Below, piece by piece: positions 59,978-64,000 of a stretch of 64,000 bases of DNA; the first letter of the stretch is position 1, and every line of letters starts with the position of its first letter. Location of the stretch: contig NZ_VWWP01000002.1 in assembly GCF_011752975.1 (NCBI RefSeq), positions 372,001 to 436,000 of the forward strand, given 5' to 3'. The DNA comes from Chryseobacterium sp. Tr-659. Lineage in GTDB: Bacteria > Bacteroidota > Bacteroidia > Flavobacteriales > Weeksellaceae. The translations under genes and the position numbers were made by a program. Below the pieces are notes generated by a model. That model was not told the origin of the DNA. It was given only the letters and a program-made list of their open reading frames with translations, and did no database searches.

Positions 59978-60904
59978 ATGACCAACCCTTTATTTTATGC
60001 AAAAATAATCCTGTTTGGAGAATATGGAATGATTGAAGATTCCCAGGGGCTTGTAGTACCTTACAGCTTCTATAAAGGAACTTTGAAATTTTCAGATCTG
60101 AGTTCGGAATTTGAACTTAATTCCAACAGGCATCTGCAGAAATACTCAGACTTTCTTACAGCTCTTGATCTTTCCGATGATTTCAAATTGGATATTCAAA
60201 GCTTCAAAAAAGATATTTCAAACGGACTTTTCTTTGATTCTAATATTCCTCAGGGATATGGAGTAGGAAGTTCTGGAGCTCTGGTTGCAGCTATTTTTGA
60301 AAAATATTCAATCAGCAAACTAAATCCGGAGAACATCTCAAAAGATAATCTCAAAAAATTAAAAGCAGTTTTCGGAGAAATGGAAAGCTATTTCCATGGT
60401 AAAAGTTCAGGAATGGACCCTTTGATCTGTTATATGAACCTTCCGATTCTTATCGAAAATAAAGAAAACTTAGACAGGGTAGCTATTCCGGAAGGCGAAG
60501 AAGGAAAAGGAGCTATTTTCCTTATTGATTCAGGAATGACAGGCGAAACAGGACCGATGATTCAGATTTTCTTTGAAAAAATGAAAGCCGAAGGTTTCCG
60601 TAAAACCCTGAAAGAAGAGTTTATTCGTTACAATAACGCATGTATAGAAGCTTTCCTTAAAAAAGACATGAATCCTTTCTTCAGAAACCTTAAAAAGCTT
60701 TCCCACTGGGCTTATGAAAATTTCCGCCCGATGATCCCGGAAAGTATTTTTAATATCTGGAAAAAGGGACTGGATTCTAATGCTTATTATCTGAAACTCT
60801 GCGGAAGTGGCGGGGGCGGTTATATCTTAGGTTTTACCAAAGATTATGAAAAAGCAGAAAAAATGCTTGACGGCTTCCAGAAAGAGGTGATTTACAGATT
60901 TTAA
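59978..60904 (+). CDS. mevalonate kinase (GHMP family)
   Basis: A 308-residue GHMP kinase, most probably mevalonate kinase of the isoprenoid (mevalonate) pathway that Flavobacteriia use. N-terminal AKIILFGEYGM, the phosphate-binding GYGVGSSGALVAA (about 95-107), the KSSGMDPLICY segment and the C-terminal LKLCGSGGGGYILGF are all in place. The UbiA gene follows after 10 bp, so products probably flow to prenyl lipids made by it. Confidence 0.85.
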   Translation: MTNPLFYAKIILFGEYGMIEDSQGLVVPYSFYKGTLKFSDLSSEFELNSNRHLQKYSDFLTALDLSDDFKLDIQSFKKDISNGLFFDSNIPQGYGVGSSGALVAAIFEKYSISKLNPENISKDNLKKLKAVFGEMESYFHGKSSGMDPLICYMNLPILIENKENLDRVAIPEGEEGKGAIFLIDSGMTGETGPMIQIFFEKMKAEGFRKTLKEEFIRYNNACIEAFLKKDMNPFFRNLKKLSHWAYENFRPMIPESIFNIWKKGLDSNAYYLKLCGSGGGGYILGFTKDYEKAEKMLDGFQKEVIYRF

Positions 60905-60914
60905 ACAGATTGGA

Positions 60915-61844
60915 ATGAATTCTGAAAAAGAAACTTTCCAATCTAAAAATTATTTTACAAAATCTCTATTTTACAGATTTTCACAGTTCGTGGGCTTTCT
61001 GCTTGGGGCCCGTTTTTTTGTAGCAGCTCTGCTGACATTTGCGCTCTATGTTTCCACATTTTTCCTCTTTAATCAGGATGAATCTTTCAGAAATTTTGTG
61101 TTCGATTTCAAAGTTCACGGTATTATTTTCTGTACAGTTCTTACCATTCTTGCAGGAGGTATTATCAATCAGTTCTACGACCTGGAAAAAGACCATATTG
61201 TAAAACCTTTCAGAACGAGGGTGCAAAGCTTCATTAAACAGAAATATTTTTTATATGCTTATCTGGCGCTCACTGTAATTTCTTTGGGAGTAGCATGGAT
61301 GATTTCTCATAATGTTTTTGCCTTTTTTGTAATATACCAGTTCTTTATGTGGTTTTACAGTCATAAATTGAGCAGGATACTCATTTTGAACAACCTCACG
61401 TTTGTAAGTCTTACATTATATCCATTCTTCGGAATGATGGTATACTACGAAACCTTTTCCAAGAAGGTATTCCTGATGGCCGTTTTTCTTTTTCTCATTT
61501 TACTTTGTATTGATATTGTAAAAGATACCCTTACTAAAAGTGTAGATAAAGCGTTTGGATATATCACTATTCCTAACTATTTTAAGAGCAGGAATACAAA
61601 AATTATCCTGATTTCTCTGCTAATGATTACTATGATTGTATCTATGAAAATCATTACGAAAACCGGTATTTCAGGATTTATGGCTTATTATTTTGCAGGA
61701 GGGTTGTTTATTATGATTTTCTGCATATATCTTTTCCTGAATTCTTCCCGTAAAAGTAATTTCTTTACGCTGAATCTATTACGATTTTGGGTTTTCGTAG
61801 GGATTATTGCCATGCTTTTAAATGGAATAGAGCATAAATTATAA
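60915..61844 (+). CDS. UbiA-family prenyltransferase
   Basis: A 309-residue integral membrane prenyltransferase with about nine hydrophobic segments. The first Asp-rich motif is NQFYDLEKDHIVKP (about 87-100) and the second is DIVKDTLTKSVDK (about 198-210), both needed for Mg2+-prenyl diphosphate binding. The motif pattern resembles geranylgeranylglycerol-phosphate synthase-like and ubiquinone/menaquinone-type enzymes; the acceptor is unknown. Coupled with the mevalonate kinase gene upstream. Confidence 0.88.
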   Translation: MNSEKETFQSKNYFTKSLFYRFSQFVGFLLGARFFVAALLTFALYVSTFFLFNQDESFRNFVFDFKVHGIIFCTVLTILAGGIINQFYDLEKDHIVKPFRTRVQSFIKQKYFLYAYLALTVISLGVAWMISHNVFAFFVIYQFFMWFYSHKLSRILILNNLTFVSLTLYPFFGMMVYYETFSKKVFLMAVFLFLILLCIDIVKDTLTKSVDKAFGYITIPNYFKSRNTKIILISLLMITMIVSMKIITKTGISGFMAYYFAGGLFIMIFCIYLFLNSSRKSNFFTLNLLRFWVFVGIIAMLLNGIEHKL

Positions 61845-61875
61845 AAAAAATCTTTAAATAAACTGAGGTTATTAT

Positions 61876-61883
61876 TACCTTTG
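61876..61883 (+). promoter_or_regulatory. -7 element TACCTTTG of the proline dehydrogenase gene
   Basis: TAnnTTTG, 25 bp before the ATG at 61908. Confidence 0.6.
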
Positions 61884-61907
61884 CGTAACTAAATTTAATA
61901 AATAGGA

Positions 61908-63074
61908 ATGCCCATTTTTAATGATACTAAAATTGCATTTGCAGACAAGTCTGATGCACAATTGAGAAAGGCTTACTGGATGTTTAAAATGATTGAACAG
62001 CCTGCTCTTACAAGCCTTGGAACATCTATCCTGAATTTTACTGTACACAACAACTTTCCTTTTGTTACAGGAATTGTAAAAAATACCTTATTTGAACAAT
62101 TCTGCGGGGGTGAAACCCGTGAAGAAAGTATGAAGGTGGTAAAACAGCTTTTCAAAAGAGGAGTAGGAAGTATTTTCGATTACTCCATTGAGGGTAAAGA
62201 AGATGAGGAAACTTTCGATGCCGTTTGTAAAGAAATTAAGGATATTGTAAGGTTCTCGGTTGGTAATCCGGCTATTCCTTTTATTGTGTTCAAACCTACC
62301 GCTTTTGGAAGAATTGACCTTTATGAAGCTGTTGTGAAAGGAGCTGAACTTACAACAAGCCAGAAAGAAGAATGGGAAAGAGTAGTAAGAAGATTTGATG
62401 AGGTATGCAGCCTTTGCCATGAAAACGATAAAAAAGTAATGGTTGATGCTGAAGAAACCTGGATGCAGGATGCGGCAGACCACCTTTGTGAAGAGATGAT
62501 GGAGAAATATAACCAGGAAAAGCCAATTGTTTGGAATACTATCCAGATGTACAGAACCGGAAGACTGGAATATATGGAAGCTCATCTTCAGAGAGCCAGA
62601 GAGAAAAGTTATTTCATCGGATATAAAATTGTTCGCGGCGCTTATATGGAGAAAGAGAGAGCCAGAGCCGCAGAAAAAGGATATGCGGATCCTATTCAGC
62701 CTAGCAAAGACGCTTCAGATAAGAATTATAATGCGGGGATTGATTTTGTAATGAACCATTTAGACAGAGTTTCTGCATTCTTCGGTACCCATAATGAGAT
62801 ATCCTCCGAGTTGATCATGGATAAAATGAAAGGAAAATCTTTAGAAAATGACAATCCACATGTTTATTTCGGGCAGCTTTATGGAATGAGTGATAATATT
62901 ACCTTCTATTTGTCCGATAAAGGCTATAATGTGGCTAAATACCTTCCATATGGGCCTGTAAAAGATGTAGTGCCATACCTTACGAGAAGAGCCCAGGAAA
63001 ATACTTCTGTAGCTGGCCAGACCGGAAGAGAATTAGGATTGATCAAGAAAGAATTAGAAAGAAGAAAAAAATAG
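61908..63074 (+). CDS. proline dehydrogenase
   Basis: FAD-dependent monofunctional proline dehydrogenase, 388 residues, oxidising proline to pyrroline-5-carboxylate. The catalytic TIM barrel shows VMVDAEETWMQDAAD, TIQMYRTGRLEYMEAHL, KIVRGAYMEKERARA and the C-terminal YLPYGPVKDVVPYLTRRAQE block with the conserved arginines that bind proline. No P5C dehydrogenase domain is fused (that enzyme is separate in most Bacteroidota). Own terminator follows. Confidence 0.94.
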   Translation: MPIFNDTKIAFADKSDAQLRKAYWMFKMIEQPALTSLGTSILNFTVHNNFPFVTGIVKNTLFEQFCGGETREESMKVVKQLFKRGVGSIFDYSIEGKEDEETFDAVCKEIKDIVRFSVGNPAIPFIVFKPTAFGRIDLYEAVVKGAELTTSQKEEWERVVRRFDEVCSLCHENDKKVMVDAEETWMQDAADHLCEEMMEKYNQEKPIVWNTIQMYRTGRLEYMEAHLQRAREKSYFIGYKIVRGAYMEKERARAAEKGYADPIQPSKDASDKNYNAGIDFVMNHLDRVSAFFGTHNEISSELIMDKMKGKSLENDNPHVYFGQLYGMSDNITFYLSDKGYNVAKYLPYGPVKDVVPYLTRRAQENTSVAGQTGRELGLIKKELERRKK

Positions 63075-63097
63075 TAAAATACTGTTATAAAATAAAC

Positions 63098-63130
63098 AAA
63101 AACCCGCAGCTCATGCGGGTTTTTTTATTT
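63098..63130 (+). terminator. terminator after the proline dehydrogenase gene
   Basis: An 11-bp perfect stem (63098-63108 with 63114-63124), loop of 5, T run. Confidence 0.93.
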
Positions 63131-63259
63131 GAGTTAATTCAATGAAAATCAACGTATATATTGTTTATCTTCACAGGTTTAAATTCACATTCTGGAATTG
63201 ATAATAATTCATATAATTAAATATTGCATTAATTATATGTTAAAATAATATTGTTTTTA

Positions 63260-63290
63260 TTGTTGATTTGATTTTAAATTTTTATATTTG
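63260..63290 (+). promoter_or_regulatory. orphan promoter
   Basis: TTG at 63260-63262, a 20-bp spacer and TATATTTG at 63283-63290: a full-consensus promoter with no substantial ORF after it. Confidence 0.7.
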
Positions 63291-63296
63291 ATAAAA

Positions 63297-63488
63297 CTAT
63301 AAAAACTAATGTATGAAAATATTTTCCCCCCATTACGATTCTGTAATGTAGAATACCTTCCGCTTCAATCATGATATCCATTATAAATCCAGACCCGTCT
63401 GAATTTTAAAAATAAAATAAAGCAATAGCTTTAGTTTTCTTCTTCAAATATTTTTTAACCTGGCCATTTTCTTTGGTCAGGTTTTTTA
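63297..63488 (+). ncRNA. candidate small RNA or short-peptide transcript
   Basis: About 190 nt from the predicted start after the orphan promoter to a terminator (stem 63457-63466 with 63474-63483, T tail). No long ORF; only two 12-codon ORFs are present: 63313-63351 (MKIFSPHYDSVM) and 63371-63409 (MISIINPDPSEF). It may be a regulatory RNA, a decayed gene, or a carrier of a tiny peptide. Together with the 120 bp of plain AT-rich sequence before it, this accounts for the 450-bp spacer 63075-63525. Confidence 0.4.
63457..63488 (+). terminator. terminator of the orphan unit
   Basis: A 10-bp stem with one G-U pair (63457-63466 with 63474-63483) and a T run. On the other strand A/T tracts also flank it, so it could serve the convergent regulator gene too. 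Confidence 0.8.
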
Positions 63489-63525
63489 ATTTTTTAAATA
63501 AAAGATTCCGGCCTATTATCTGATT

Positions 63526-64000
63526 TTATGGCTCAAAACTTTCGAATTTTCCATTTTCATAAAACAAAACAATACGTTTTATTTTATCAGTCTGATTACC
63601 AAGCGCTTGTATTATGGATTGATCATTAGAATTTCCTAATTGCTGAGAATCTGATATTTTTTCCGGAGCTTTACTTTGGGACGATATAACCGATTCTCCA
63701 AGACTTGTTTGAGGAACCTCCGTATCATTTTCATCAGTTCCGAACTCCTCATCGTTATTCATCATGGTAAACAGATCGGGCAGAGGAGTAGGCTTTACTT
63801 TCTCCTCTTCATCAGGTTCATTTAAAATTTCTGTTTCGGGTAATTGGGATTTCAGCATCTCGCCTTCACCTGTTACCAGCCAGTCCCAGAGAAGTTCAGG
63901 AAAGCGTGATTTTATTTTTATGATAAACTCAAGAGAGGGTTTGTTTCTTCCTGAAGTAATATGCGAAATAGAGGAGCGCTGTACGTCAATCTCATCAGCA
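63526..64000 (-). CDS. XRE-family helix-turn-helix regulator (5' end outside window)
   Basis: The minus-strand frame is open to the window edge and gives the last 157 residues of a regulator. Its visible N-terminal part (VQRSSISHITSGRNKPSLEF, then FPELLWDWLVTGEGEM) is the second half of a Cro/CI-type HTH in the form common in Bacteroidota; the first helices are missing. After residue ~50 of the fragment comes about 105 residues of low-complexity, acidic, Gln/Ser/Asn-rich sequence ending in the strand-like KRIVLFYENGKFESFEP. Usually a single-copy chromosomal regulator; not by itself a sign of prophage. Confidence 0.85.
   Translation of the reverse strand, partial: ADEIDVQRSSISHITSGRNKPSLEFIIKIKSRFPELLWDWLVTGEGEMLKSQLPETEILNEPDEEEKVKPTPLPDLFTMMNNDEEFGTDENDTEVPQTSLGESVISSQSKAPEKISDSQQLGNSNDQSIIQALGNQTDKIKRIVLFYENGKFESFEP

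Noticed and set aside
63526..64000. Prophage or mobile-element edge suggested by an XRE regulator
   Set aside because: No integrase, phage structural gene, att-like repeat or tRNA is nearby, and such regulators are common chromosomal genes in this group.

Overview
This window is ordinary AT-rich chromosome of a flavobacterium, most like Chryseobacterium or a close Weeksellaceae relative. The signs are: Bacteroidota-type promoters (TTG, about 20 bp, TAnnTTTG) in front of many genes and almost no Shine-Dalgarno sites; four proteins with the type IX secretion C-terminal sorting domain; an ATP synthase operon lacking the beta and epsilon genes, with a subunit a that carries a signal peptide; mevalonate-pathway isoprenoid genes; and many small outer-membrane beta-barrels. 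I see no tRNA, rRNA, CRISPR array, insertion sequence, integrase or prophage gene.

Layout. 1-3236: E1 (cut by the window edge) and E2 of 2-oxoglutarate dehydrogenase. 3315-8421: apaG, a DEDDh exonuclease, a glycosyltransferase plus lipid A-type acyltransferase pair, a secreted thioredoxin-like protein and an aldehyde dehydrogenase. 8690-13897: a TolC/HlyD/MFS efflux system with a divergent AraC regulator. 14013-15302: rpsF-rpsR-rplI. 15477-22107: a ClC antiporter, small hypothetical genes, a branched-chain-type E2, a SAM hydrolase and PhoH. 22208-26931: six outer-membrane beta-barrel genes in a row, followed by convergent ffh. 28523-33957: a four-helix membrane protein and atpBEFHAG. 34228-42441: a CNNM/CorC protein, clpS, udk, a DivIC-like protein, methylmalonyl-CoA mutase small subunit, DinB, a methyltransferase, a lipoprotein and an M20 dipeptidase. 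42652-46761: three secreted T9SS-sorted proteins and an SDR enzyme. 47009-50934: etfBA, a bifunctional nuclease and a nucleoside permease. 51049-54429: an ECF sigma/anti-sigma pair with a putative outer-membrane target, then two small envelope proteins. 54488-63074: thiolase, a UMF1-type MFS protein, a secreted metalloprotease, mevalonate kinase, a UbiA prenyltransferase and proline dehydrogenase. 63075-64000: an orphan promoter-to-terminator unit and an XRE regulator cut by the window end.

Together the genes cover central and energy metabolism (TCA cycle, ETF, thiolase, propionyl-CoA and proline oxidation, ATP synthase) and envelope functions (beta-barrels, T9SS cargo, lipid A acylation, efflux).

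The least expected structure lies between genes. Several spacers hold short AT-rich elements built from reiterated 7-10-base words, often as inverted arms. Two spacers 11.6 kb apart (37124-37170 and 48771-48818) share a clearly related ~47-base core. Other items worth checking are the orphan ~190-nt transcription unit at 63297-63488, a perfect 24-base palindrome upstream of etfB, two perfect hairpins between rpsR and rplI, and a mosaic of leaders, terminators and coding regions in the beta-barrel array. No clearly new multi-gene system is evident.
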